NCBI GenBank assembly: GCA_032622095.1
Contig: CP136061.1
Location: forward strand, 16,864,440 to 16,928,439
Length of the DNA stretch: 64,000 nucleotides
Origin: Siphonodentalium dalli
Lineage: Eukaryota; Mollusca; Scaphopoda; Gadilida; Siphonodentaliidae
Reading direction: 5' to 3'
A model generated the notes under the pieces. It was not told the DNA's origin, ran no database searches, and saw only the letters and a program-made list of their open reading frames with translations. This document shows, piece by piece, positions 22,600-34,195 of this stretch; position 1 is the first letter of the stretch; each line of letters begins with the position of its first letter. Position numbers and translations under genes: made by a program.

Positions 22600-22829
22600 G
22601 TGGTTTACGCTTACCCAACAACCAGGCCCCTATAACTCTTCTAGGTATGATGAAGCGAGCACAGTACAAGTGACCTTGCCCAAGGGTCATAACCTGGCAC
22701 GAGATTTGAAACCGCGTGTGGCTCTACAGCTACAGATGATAGACTACCGGTTGGTGCGAACTCAAGCTGGTGCGTTAACACCATTACAATTCCGAGACTC
22801 TAACCACTGGGCTACCACTTCCACAAAAG
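22600..22829 (-). mobile_element. tRNA-like SINE
   Basis: On the minus strand it begins with an A-box-like TAGCCCAGTGGTTAGAG (22798-22814) and a B-box-like GAGTTCGCACC (22753-22763), at about tRNA spacing. The body contains 'cccttgggcaagg' (22674-22686), a core word shared by many invertebrate SINEs. This is RNA polymerase III promoter architecture. The tail runs into the neighbouring palindromic repeat. It is diverged and likely inactive. Confidence 0.65.
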
Positions 22830-22901
22830 TGTAGCATTTTCTTAGTCAAGAGCCACATGCACGGCTTGTATAAAGCTGCCCAACATATCAGTAAGTAGTA
22901 A

Positions 22902-24172
22902 GTAAAAGGTGTGATAAGCCCACTGGATATCACAATGATTCAGTGTGTAAAAGGTGTGATAAGCCCACTGGATATCACAATGATTCAGTTTGTAAAAGGT
23001 GTGATAAGCCCACTGGATATCACAATGATTCAGTTTGTAAAAGGTGTGATAAGCCCACTGGATATCACAATGATTCAGTTTGTAAAAGGTGTGATAAGCC
23101 CACTGGATATCACAATGATTCAGAGTGTATAAGGTGTGATAAGCCCACTGGATATCACAATGATTCAGTTTGTAAAAGGTGTGATAAGCCCACTGGATAT
23201 CACAATGATTCAGAGTGTATAAGGTGTGATAAGCCCACTGGATATCACAATGATTAAGTGTGTAAAAGGTGTGATAAGCCCACTGGATATCACAATGATT
23301 CAGTGTGTAAAAGGTGTGATAAGCCCACTGGATATCACAATGATTCAGTGTGTAAAAGGTGTGATAAGCCCACTGGATATCACAATGATTCAGTGAGTAA
23401 AAGGTGTGATAAGCCCACTGGATATCACAATGATTCACTGTGTAAAAGGTGTGATAAGCCCACTGGATATCACAATGATTCAGTGTGTAAAAGGTGTGAT
23501 AAGCCCACTGGATATCACAATGATTCAGTGTGTAAAAGGTGTGATAAGCCCACTGGATATCACAATGATTCAGTGTGTAAAAGGTGTGATAAGCCCACTG
23601 GATATCACAATGATTCAGTGTGTAAAAGGTGTGATAAGCCCACTGGATATCACAATGATTCAGAGTGTGTAAATGGTGTGATAAGCCCACTGGATATCAC
23701 AATGATTCAGTGTGTAAAAGGTGTGATAAGCCCACTGGATATCACAATGATTCAGTGTGTAAAAGGTGTGATAAACCCACTGGATATCACAATGATTCAG
23801 TGTGTAAAAGGTGTGATAAGCCCACTGGATATCACAATGATTCAGAGTGTGTAAAAGGTGTGATAAGCCCACTGGATATCACAATGATTCAGTGTGTAAA
23901 AGGTGTGATAAGCCCACTGGATATCACAATGATTCAGTGTGTAAAAGGTGTGATAAGCCCACTGGATATCACACTGATTCAGTGTGTAAAAGGTGTGATA
24001 AGCCCACTGGATATCACAATGATTCAGTGTGTAAAAGGTGTGATAAACCCACTGGATATCACAATGACTCAGTGTGTAAAAGGTGTGATAAGCCCACTGG
24101 ATATCACAATGATTCAGTGTGTAAAAGGTGTGATAAGCCCACTGGATATCACAATGATTAAGTGTGTAAACT
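22902..24172. repeat. 45-bp minisatellite, about 28 units
   Basis: Unit 'gtgtgataagcccactggat' + 'atcacaatgattcagtgtgt' + 'aaaag'. Units are nearly identical, with a few single-base variants (agtgtat, gagtgtgt, ttaagtgtg). The period is a multiple of three, so long frames are open on both strands: CKRCDKPTGYHNDSV and VISPLDITMIQCVKG (plus), and a 282-codon minus frame repeating HFYTLNHCDIQWAY. No promoter, splice site or non-repeat coding flank supports a gene. Confidence 0.97.
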
Positions 24173-24329
24173 AGTACTCGAGGATTTCCATATTTCCAAT
24201 TTATGCTACGACTTTCTTACGATTTTCCAATATGTTAGGCTATGTAGTATTTTGACTGTGGTACCTTCGCAAAAAATACATTTTCACATACTAAATTATC
24301 ATATGTGCAAGCAAATATCTCGACTGATT

Positions 24330-24404
24330 CAAGTATATATCTCGATTGATTGCTAAAGGTATAAATCTCGATTGATTGCTAAAGGTATAAATCCAATAAA
24401 TATA
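24330..24404 (+). repeat. Left outlier of the 26/17-bp satellite
   Basis: About two to three units of 'ctcgattgattgctaaaggt' + 'ataaat' and one 'ccaataaa', separated from the main array by the 24405-25470 island. Confidence 0.9.
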
Positions 24405-24563
24405 GGTTATCACCACCATGTGTGTTTCTGAGATCCGTATTCAAGTCGAGCTGCCTTCTCTGGGCAGTCTATCGGCGAGTCCGTAGGACGAGTCGATAGA
24501 CAGCCCAGAGAAGGCAGCGAGACTTGAATACGGATCTCGGAAACACACAGGGTGATGATAACC
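24405..24563. repeat. 159-bp near-perfect hairpin at the edge of the satellite
   Basis: Arms of about 70 bp: 'ggttatcaccaccatgtgtg' then 'gagatccgtattcaagtc' and 'gctgccttctctgggcagtc', complemented after a short spacer 'ggcgagtccgtaggacgagt'. Probably a MITE or the end of an inserted element. Confidence 0.8.
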
Positions 24564-25469
24564 AATTTATCTTACAATTCGTCCCATAAAAATGCAATAA
24601 AACTCAATTTAAAACAGGAACTATTTTATTACGCGCAACACACAACGTACACAATTCTCAGCACGCGACGTTGTGATAAGTCAAATTCTGAGAAATTCAC
24701 ATCACTATTCAAATTCACTTTGGCTGGAATCCGATTCAATGAAGAGGCGACGATATTTTCGTTTCATATGTTCGACATAATTGTCACTTTTAACAGGATA
24801 ATTGTATTATTTTATGGTGCAATCTCCTTGGATAGTGATAGTGTTGGCGAGATGCATTGCCGGAGATGACTGTCCATTCAGAGTTTTGGTGAATTTTGAA
24901 CTTTCCGACACTTCGACAATCGAGTTCTGACTCGCACTAAAATAACCCATTTAGAGGAAATGCAATAAATCACGGACATTTCGTAAGTATTCTGTTTTAT
25001 ATCCTTAACATAAGATAAAATTAATTTGATTTTCCCTTCTGTATTTTATCGAATAAAAATGCGTTCAGTAGCTTTTGATCAAGACCGTACTGAATTACGG
25101 GGAATTCCCTACTTCGCTAAAATAGAAATTGTCAAAATAGTCCGTATTCGTGCGCGCTGTAAACAATGTGTAAACTTCGTTCCTTTTTCGATTTCCAAAC
25201 ATTTTTGGGTGGTTATTTTGAGCCCTGTCTCCACATTTTGTCAACTTTATTGAACTAATTATTGATTATTTTACATTCGTAGCACACGAGTATATTATTT
25301 TACGACTTTTAGTTGGTTATTTAGACGTTTTGTTTTGAAAACAAGCCAGTTGTCGAAACGCACGTGCACCAGCTGTTGCCATCGAAGATATCCTTGTTGC
25401 CATCCAGGATACAAGATCGGAAACTGCCTAGTCGTTTTCGCGTGTATTTGATGAAATATAGCTACAATG
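24564..25469. other. Non-repetitive island inside the satellite
   Basis: About 900 bp of single-copy-looking sequence between satellite segments. Frames at 24552-24869 and 25026-25253 (+) have no recognisable domain or clean splice context. Together with the hairpin on its left it looks like an insertion into the array, but no matching right end is seen. Confidence 0.5.
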
Positions 25470-28400
25470 TAAGATAAAAGTATATATCTCGATTGATTGC
25501 AAAAGGTATAAATCCAATAAAAGTATATATCTCGAATGATTGCTAAAGGTATATATCTCGATTGATTGCTAAAGGTATAAATTCAATAAAAGTATATATC
25601 TCGATTGATTGCTAAAGGTATATATCTCGATTGATTGCTAAAGGTATACATCCAATAAAAGTATATATCTCGATTGATTGCTAAAGGTATAAATCTCGAT
25701 TGATTGCTAAAGGTATAAATCTCGATTGATTGCTAAAGGTATAAATCCAATAAAAGTATATATCTCGATTGATTGCTAAAGGTATAAATCTCGATTGATT
25801 GCTAAAGGTATAAATCTCGATTGATTGCTAAAGGTATAAATCCAATAAAAGTATATATCTCGATTGATTGCTAAAGGTATAAATCCAATAAAAGTATATA
25901 TCTCGATTGATTGCTAAAGGTATAAATCCAATAAAAGTATATATCTCGATTGATTGCTAAAGGTATAAATCTCGATTGATTGCTAAAGGTATAAATCTCG
26001 ATTGATTGCTAAAGGTATAAATCCAATAAAGGTATATATCTCGATTGATTGCTAAAGGTATAAATCCAATAAAAGTATATATCTCGATTGATTGCTAAAG
26101 GTATAAATCCAATAAAAGTATATATCTCGAATGATTGCTAAAGGTATATATCTCGATTGATTGCTAAAGGTATAAATCCAATAAAAGTATATATCTCGAT
26201 TGATTGCTAAAGGTATAAATCTCGATTGATTGCTAAAGGTATAAATCTCGATTGATTGCTAAAGGTATAAATCCAATAAAATTATATATCTCGATTGATT
26301 GCTAAAGGTATAAATCCAATAAAAGTAATTATCTCGATTGATTGCTAAAGGTATAAATCCAATAAAAGTATATATCTCGAATGATTGCTAAAGGTATATA
26401 TCTCGATTGATTGCTAAAGGTATAAATCCAATAAAAGTATATATCTCGATTGATTGCTAAAGGTATAAATCCAATAAAAGTATATATCTCGAATGATTGC
26501 TAAAGGTATATATCTCGATTGATTGCTAAAGGTATAAATCCAATAAAAGTATATATCTCGATATATTGCTAAAGGTATAAATCTCGACTGATTGCTAAAG
26601 GTATAAATCCAATAAAAGTATATATCTCGATTGATTGCTAAAGGTATAAATCTCGATTGATTGCTAAAGGTATAAATCTCGATTGATTGCTAAAGGTATA
26701 AATCCAATAAAAGTATATATCTCGATTGATTGCTAAAGGTATAAATCTCGATTGATTGCTAAAGGTATAAATCTCGATTGATTGCTAAAGGTATAAATCC
26801 AATAAAAGTATATATCTCGATTGATTGCTAAAGGTATAAATCCAATAAAAGTATATATCTCGACTGATTGCTAAAGGTATAAATCTCGATTGATTGCTAA
26901 AGGTATAAATCTCGAATGATTGCTAAAGGTATATATCTCGAATGATTGCTAAAGGTATAAATCCAATAAAAGTATATATCTCGAATGATTGCTAAAGGTA
27001 TAAATCTTGAATGATTGCAAAAGGTATAAATCCAATAAAAGTATATATCTCGAATGATTGCTAAAGGTATAAATCTCGAATGATTGCTAAAGGTATAAAT
27101 CCAATAAAAGTATATATCTCGACTGATTGCTAAAGGTATAAATCTCGATTGATTGCTAAAGGTATAAATCTCGATTCATTGCTAAAGGTATAAATCCAAT
27201 AAAAGTATATATCTCGATTGATTGCTAAAGGTATAAATCTTGAATGATTGCAAAAGGTATAAATCCAATAAAAGTATATATCTCGAATGATTGCTAAAGG
27301 TATAAATCTCGAATGATTGCTAAAGGTATAAATCCAATAAAAGTATATATCTCGACTGATTGCTAAAGGTATAAATCTCGATTGATTGCTAAAGGTATAA
27401 ATCTCGATTCATTGCTAAAGGTATAAATCCAATAAAAGTATATATCTCGATTGATTGCTAAAGGTATAAATCTCGATTGATTGCTAAAGGTATAAATCTC
27501 GATTGATTGCTAAAGGTATAAATCCAATAAAAGTATATATCTCGATTGATTGCTAAAGGTATAAATCTCGATTGATTGCTAAAGGTATAAATCTCGATTG
27601 ATTGCTAAAGGTATAAATCCAATAAAAGTATATATCTCGATTGATTGCTAAAGGTATAAATCCAATAAAAGTATATATCTCGACTGATTGCTAAAGGTAT
27701 AAATCTCGATTGATTGCTAAAGGTATAAATCTCGAATGATTGCTAAGGGTATATATCTCGAATGATTGCTAAAGGTATAAATCCAATAAAAGTATATATC
27801 TCGAATGATTGCTAAAGGTATAAATCTTGAATGATTGCTAAAGGTATAAATCCAATAAAAGTATATATCTCGAATGATTGCTAAAGGTATAAATCTCGAA
27901 TGATTGCTAAAGGTATAAATCCAATAAAAGTATATATCTCGACTGATTGCTAAAGGTATAAATCTCGATTGATTGCTAAAGGTATATATCTTGAATGATT
28001 GCTAAAGGTATAAATCCAATAAAAGTATATATCTCGAATGATTGCTAAAGGTATAAATCTCGAATGATTGCTAAAGGTATAAATCCAATAAAAGTATATA
28101 TCTCGAATGATTGCTAAAGGTATAAATCTCGAATGATTGCTAAAGGTATAAATCCAATAAAAGTATATATCTCGACTGATTGCTAAAGGTATAAATCTCG
28201 ATTGATTGCTAAAGGTATAAATCTCGATTCATTGCTAAAGGTATAAATCCAATAAAAGTACTAGTAATTATCTCGATTGATTGCTAAAGGTATAAATCCA
28301 ATAAAAGTATATATCTCGAATGATTGCTAAAGGTATAAATCTCGAATGATTGCTAAAGGTATAAATCCAATAAAAGTATATATCTCGAATGATTGCTAAA

Positions 28401-30712
28401 GGTATAAATCTCGAATGATTGCTAAAGGTATAAATCCAATAAAAGTATATATCTCGACTGATTGCTAAAGGTATAAATCTCGATTGATTGCTAAAGGTAT
28501 AAATCTCGATTCATTGCTAAAGGTATAAATCCAATAAAAGTATATATCTCGATTGATTGCTAAAGGTATCAATCTCGATTGATTGCTAAAGGTATAAATC
28601 TCGATTCATTGCTAAAGGTATATATCTCGAATGATTGCTAAAGGTATAAATCCAATAAAAGTATATATCTCGATTGATTGCTAAAGGTATAAATCTCGAT
28701 TGATTGCTAAAGGTATAAATCTCGATTCATTGCTAAAGGTATATATCTCGATTGATTGCTAAAGGTATAAATCCAATAAAAGTATATATCTCGATTGATT
28801 GCTAAAGGTATAAATCTCGATTGATTGCTAAAGGTATAAATCTCGATTCATTGCTAATGGTATAAATCCAATAAAAGTATATATCTCGACTGATTGCTAA
28901 AGGTATAAATCTCGATTGATTGCTAAAGGTATAAATCTCGATTCATTGCTAAAGGTATAAATCTCGATTGATTGCTAAAGGTATAAATCCAATAAAAGTA
29001 TATATCTCGAATGATTGCTAAAGGTATAAATCCAATAAAAGTATATATCTCGAATGATTGCTAAAGGTATAAATCTTGAATGATTGCAAAAGGTATAAAT
29101 CCAATAAAAGTATATATCTCAATTGATTGCTAAAGGTATATATCTCGATTGATTGCTAAAGGTATAAATCCAATAAAAGTATATATCTCGAATGATTGCT
29201 AAAGGTATATATCTCGATTGATTGCTAAAGGTATAAATCCAATAAAAGTATATATCTCGATTGATTGCTAAAGGTATATATCTCGATTGATTGCTAAAGG
29301 TATAAATCCAATAAAAGTATATATCTCGATTGATTGCTAAAGGTATAAATCTCGATTGATTGCTAAAGGTATAAATCTCGATTGATTGCTAAAGGTATAA
29401 ATCTCGATTGATTGCTAAAGGTATAAATCTTGATTGATTGCTAAAGGTATAAATCTCGATTGATTGCTAAAGGTATAAATCTCGATTGATTGCTAAAGGT
29501 ATAAATCCAATAATAGTATATATCTCGATTGATTGCTAAAGGTATAAATCCAATAAAAGTATATATCTCGACTGATTGCTAAAGGTATAAATCTCGATTG
29601 ATTGCTAAAGGTATAAATCTCGATTCATTGCTAAAGGTATAAATCTCGATTGGTTGCTAAAGGTATAAATCCAATAAAAGTATATATCTCGATTGATTGC
29701 TAAAGGTATAAATCTCGATTGATTGCTAAAGGTATAAATCTCGATTCATTGCTAAAGGTATAAATCTCGATTGATTGCTAAAGGTATAAATCCAATAAAA
29801 GTATATATCTCGATTGATTGCTAAAGGTATAAATCCAATAAAAGTATATATCTCGAATGATTGCTAAAGGTATAAATCTCGAATGATTGCTAAAGGTATA
29901 TATCTCGAATGATTGCTAAAGGTATATATCTCGAATGATTGCTAAAGGTATAAATCTCGAATGATTGCTAAAGGTATATATCTCGAATGATTGCTAGAGG
30001 TATAAATCCAATAAAAGTATATATCTCGAATGATTGCTAAAGGTATAAATCTCGAATGATTGCTAAAGGTATAAATCCAATAAAAGTATATATCTCGAAT
30101 GATTGCTAAAGGTATAAATCTCGAATGATTGCTAAAGGTATAAATCCAATAAAAGTATATATCTCGACTGATTGCTAAAGGTATAAATCTCGATTGATTG
30201 CTAAAGGTATAAATCTCGATTCATTGCTAAAGGTATAAATCTCGATTGATTGCTAAAGGTATAAATCCAATAAAAGTATATATCTCGATTGATTGCTAAA
30301 GGTATAAATCCAATAAAAGTATATATCTCGAATGATTGCTAAAGGTATAAATCTCGAATGATTGCTAAAGGTATATATCTCGAATGATTGCTAAAGGTAT
30401 ATATCTCGAATGATTGCTAAAGGTATAAATCCAATAAAAGTATATATCTCGAATGATTGCTAAAGGTATATATCTCGAATGATTGCTAAAGGTATAAATC
30501 CAATAAAAGTATATATCTCGAATGATTGCTAAAGGTATAAATCTCGAATGATTGCTAAAGGTATAAATCTCGAATGATTGCTAAAGGTATAAATCCAATA
30601 AAAGTATATATCTCGTTTGATTGCTAAAGGTATATATCTCGATTGATTGCTAAAGGTATATATCTCGATTGATTGCTAAAGGTATATATCCAATAAATAT
30701 CTCGATTGATTG
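25470..30712 (+). repeat. 5.2-kb composite satellite: 26-bp units with a 17-bp spacer
   Basis: The basic unit is 'ctcgattgattgctaaaggt' + 'ataaat' (26 bp). Runs of one to seven such units, usually one to three, are punctuated by 'ccaataaaagtatatat' (17 bp). By eye there are of the order of 150 units and 75 spacers. Variants 'gaatgattg', 'gactgattg' and 'gattcattg' recur in fixed order over longer blocks (compare 26820-27180 with 27640-27960), so there are higher-order repeats of several hundred bp. Each spacer holds AATAAA and most units hold TATAAA. No ORF of note. Confidence 0.97.
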
Positions 30713-31050
30713 CTAAAGGCATTTTGGGCTCTGAAACTCGCATACCAAATTTGGTTCCGATCAGATAAAAATTGTTTGAGTTATGACAGCATGCGTGAAT
30801 TCGAAGTCGAAAAAAAGCCATAACTCCGTAAAAAAAACTCGGATCAAACCCATATTCGAACTCGATCTGTATTTCGGTCTGAGAAACTCATATACAAAAT
30901 TTAGTTCCGATCGGATAGAAAATATTTGAGTTATCGCACCATGCGTATAGTGTCTACGGACAGACAGACAGACAGACGGACGGATGGACGCACAACGAGT
31001 GGTCAATCCAGACGTCGACATTATGTTTACCATACTATGGTATGGGTAAA
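30713..31050 (+). repeat. Dispersed repeat with GACAGACGGACGG tail
   Basis: 'ccaaatttggttccgatcag', 'gccataactccgt', then 'gacagacagacagacggacg' and 'gtttaccatactatggtatg' + 'ggtaaac'. A second type of marine-invertebrate repeat, similar to 8930-9295 and 20740-20900. Confidence 0.75.
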
Positions 31051-32476
31051 CATAAAAACTAAAATTTCCCCCATTGTTCATGTGTGATGATCCTTTCATT
31101 TTGAAGTACCGGTTTCTTTGGCGAGGCCAACATCAATCATTTCAGTTCTAATTAAAATTACTATGTATTACAAATAGCAGCATTACAGAGTCTATCGGAA
31201 ATAGAGGGGAATTCCATTATCACCAAAAAACATTAAGTCATGCAGTGTAAACTAATCACAACATTTATCACTAAAGCGATGAAGCCAATCAGGTGATTGT
31301 CGGAATTTCGCGACTCCACAATTTCTCACCAATTATTAAAAAACTAAGTATAGCTAAAAACAGCGTAATGAATTTCCTGCCACATTGCTAGTTTCACAGA
31401 TTTGGAGATTACGACAAATAATTTTTTTAAAAGATGCGTCTATGAAGAGTCAGCAATTGGCCAATAATAGGGGCCTACCTTGCAATGAGAATATAACTAA
31501 AGTGATGTGAAATTACCGCTGAGGTGATCCCAAGGGAATAACAAAGAATCAAGTTATTTTCATAAATTTGATATTCAAATAGTCAGAAAACAGAGTCATT
31601 GTTATATATGAATTACACACAGTGACTATTATTGTCATAATAATTAATACATTTGTGCGTAATTCAACCGTTGTGTTCTCTGTGTCGATGTGGTTGGAAT
31701 TTTCGACAATCGTTCATTACTATATTCTTCCAATGGGAATAGTGTTTGGATACTAACTGATTGGTTTTATTCAATTTTATTCAAGTCCACAATATGCCTT
31801 TTGAAATGATGAAATGATGAAATGATGGCAAAAAGTCAAGAACTGCAATATCTACCAAGGTTTTTGTAAACTGTAAAATGAGTATGATTAAACAATAAAA
31901 AAAATTGGATAATAGATATGAAATTGTACAGTAATTGTCAACCCTATAGAAACTACAGGCATGCTGCATGGTACGGTGATTACTTCTCCAGCAATGACCT
32001 GTTCAGCTTATTTGTTGTAACTAAACTCAGATTCAGCACTCCTCATTGCACTGTTGAATTTCCTTTCCTATTCTGATTGCAGTACATGTAAATGATAACA
32101 GAGTAACTCTACAATATACTCTGCCATCTAAACTACTCGTGCTGTCTGATGTCTATCTCGATAGATGGTGTGATTATGTCCTCAAGTCACCAAAGAGCAA
32201 ACGCGATTGATAATATACTGAAGTTTTCAGCTAAAACTTACTAGATTTATCAGTAAATATTTAAGCACTCGTCTACATATCCAGATATCACACATTGGAA
32301 CTCACATGGACCTAAGTATATGCATACATTACATGGTCGCTATATCTCTATGTGAGTAATGCTCAAGGTAAGTACATGTAATTAAGTTAAGTACATGTAA
32401 TTAAGGTAAGTACATGCAATTAAGGTAAGTACATGTAATACTAATTACTATTGACTAATCAGAGATGAATGATTAA
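31051..32476. other. No gene; small tandem repeat near the end
   Basis: Apparently single-copy, AT-rich. An 8-bp 'aaatgatg' run lies near 31803-31826 and an 18-bp repeat 'gtaagtacatgtaattaa' (about 4 units) at 32368-32440. No convincing exon. Confidence 0.55.
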
Positions 32477-32756
32477 GCCTTCCATGACTGGAGCTTCCTG
32501 ACATTTTACGAAAACCCTGTGCCAATACATTCTCTTATATATGCATGCGAGTCTCCCATAGGCATTTTTCTTACATTCTTTAACAACTTTTGTCATTTTT
32601 TATCATTTTTTCTTACATTCTATAACTATTTTTAAAAAAAATTCTTATATTCTTTAACAATTTTATAATTTTTATAAGGGAGACTCGCATATATAAGAGA
32701 ATGCACTGGCACAGGATCTTTAATTCTGCACCAGCGCATCTCCCGTCATGAAAAGG
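32477..32756. mobile_element. TTAA-flanked MITE (CCTTYCATGAC ends) with palindromic core
   Basis: Perfect TTAA on both sides (32473-32476 and 32757-32760). The ends are GCCTTCCATGACTGGAGC and the complement of CCTTTTCATGACGGGAG. The CCCTGTGCCAATACATTC half-arm (32515) and its complement (ending about 32715) lie inside, separated by T-rich sequence. Same family as 12057-12298. It sits just downstream of the BTB exon, in its presumed intron. Confidence 0.8.
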
Positions 32757-32783
32757 TTAAGTTTAAAAAAAAAACGAACTTAC

Positions 32784-33147
32784 GTGTAAGGCTGTCAATA
32801 GCATCCCGTCGGATGGAATGATGAATGAAATCTAACATTATTTTAATTGTTTCATATTTCTTTCCTGGTAGATCAACCGCGGCTTTATGCTTCTCCATGA
32901 AGTCACCATCAAACATCTTCTGGAATACAGGTGACGCGCATGATAGGATGGCTCTGCTGGTATGCACACGTTTGTCCTCTACTCGGAGAGATACGTCACA
33001 TAATGTTTCAGAGAGTAGCCAGATGCGTTCGACGCCGCATTCGTCATCGTCTAGTTTAGTCTCAGACACCGAGTCGCCTTTGTGATTGAGTTTTGTTTTC
33101 TTTTTTGGACTTTCTCCGTCATCGTTACGAATCTTACGATTACCCAT
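32784..33147 (-). CDS. BTB-domain first coding exon of a BTB/BACK-type protein
   Basis: A 121-codon exon ending in phase 1 at a consensus donor (ttacac|GTAAGT). The ATG at 33147 lies 3 bp inside the exon, right after the acceptor-like 'tgttttttcag', so a 5' UTR exon should exist upstream. The N-terminus has a basic nuclear-localisation-like patch (SPKKKTKL) and an acidic stretch (LDDDE), followed by a BTB core: CDVSLRVEDKRVHTSRAIL, 'SPVFQKMFDGDF', 'IKIMLDFIHHS'. BTB proteins usually dimerise and many recruit Cullin-3. Very close to the exon at 56901-57300. The candidate 3' exon on the same strand is 11579-12021, across a 20.8-kb interval holding the large satellites; that link is inference. 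Confidence 0.75.
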
Positions 33148-33209
33148 CTTCTGAAAAAACAAAAAATCAAAGCATAATAAATAACTTTACAGTATTTGAG
33201 AAAAAACAT

Positions 33210-33600
33210 ATATAGATGTATTCACAACTTCATGATTCGATCCAAATCACGATTTGTGCCTGATGATTTGATGCATATCGCGATGCAGCTACTCTGAATT
33301 ATGACATTGGCTGCTTCCAAGTTTTTTCAGTAATACAGACTGACCGCCGGTCAGGGGAGTTTTACACAGCATATCTTATCATGTCTTATCAATAAAACTT
33401 ATTCACAATATTTACTTCACACCTGAATTTGATAAGAAACATATTCAACGAGTGTTTTCAAATCATTTTATGGAAAAATTCTAAGTTGCGATAATTTAAA
33501 AATACAGAATCGAATCGGCAAGGAAACTGATCATGAATCGAATCGAGAATCGGAAATTGTGATGTATCGAAATCACGATGAATCTTTATGACCCTATACA
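33210..33600. mobile_element. Imperfect inverted-repeat element, weak
   Basis: 'catgattcgatccaaatcac' near 33230 and complementary 'gaatcgagaatcgg'...'atcgaaatcacgatgaatc' near 33545-33590 form a loose inverted repeat rich in ATCG words, ending 'tatgacccta'. Possibly a decayed hAT-like MITE, but the ends are not defined. Confidence 0.35.
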
Positions 33601-33743
33601 TGTAGATGTATGTGAAATTATATTTACAAGCGATCAGGCAAAATACATACAAGAAACACAAACCAATTCTCGCCCTGTATTCGGTCTATACAATGCAACG
33701 GAGTCGGTTTAATATGTCCTGCTTAAAAAATGGCTAAAACATA

Positions 33744-33956
33744 CAGTAATGCCCAAAATAATCGACTCCTTAACCACAGCAGAATTATGGGTAATTTTTC
33801 TGGATTTAGTTGGAAATATGGCTTGTTGCCATTCATCGGAAATCTTTCAGTGATGGCTTTCCGATGAATGGCAACAAGCCATATTTCCGACTAAATCCTG
33901 AAAAATTACTAATAATTCTGCTGTGGTTAAGGAGTCGATTATTTAGGGCATTACTG
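33744..33956. mobile_element. TA-flanked foldback MITE (CAGTAATGCCC ends)
   Basis: A 213-bp near-perfect hairpin starting CAGTAATGCCCAAAATAATC and ending with its complement. TA lies on both sides (33742-33743, 33957-33958). This is the signature of Tc1/mariner-mobilised MITEs. Arms are over 95 bp, and the central loop is near 'aatctttcagtgatgg'. Confidence 0.85.
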
Positions 33957-34195
33957 TATAATGATTAATCCTTAAAATAAAAAAATGTGAGACATCTGAT
34001 TTTAAACACATATTGTTCACTTATAATTTCTAGTGTTTTTGTTAGAAGACCTGTCTTCAATCAGTAGCTGTATGGCTGTAATGTTCTAAACATAGTAGAA
34101 TGTATGTCCCCGTTCGTGGAAGTGAGAAACAATATGCATGTATATTTCTTATAGTGATAATTATGTCACTAAAACTGACTGGATGAAAATTATTA

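Noticed and set aside
22798-22829. A functional tRNA gene
   Set aside because: The A- and B-box-like words are present, but no cloverleaf with a proper acceptor stem can be drawn; the SINE core word favours a SINE.
22842-23690. 282-codon minus-strand frame in the 45-bp array as a repeat protein gene
   Set aside because: The period is a multiple of three and frames are open on both strands; there is no non-repetitive coding flank, splice site or promoter.
25470-30712. CRISPR array reading of the 26/17-bp repeats
   Set aside because: The 17-bp spacer is constant rather than unique, 26-bp units often abut directly, and the context is eukaryotic with no cas genes.
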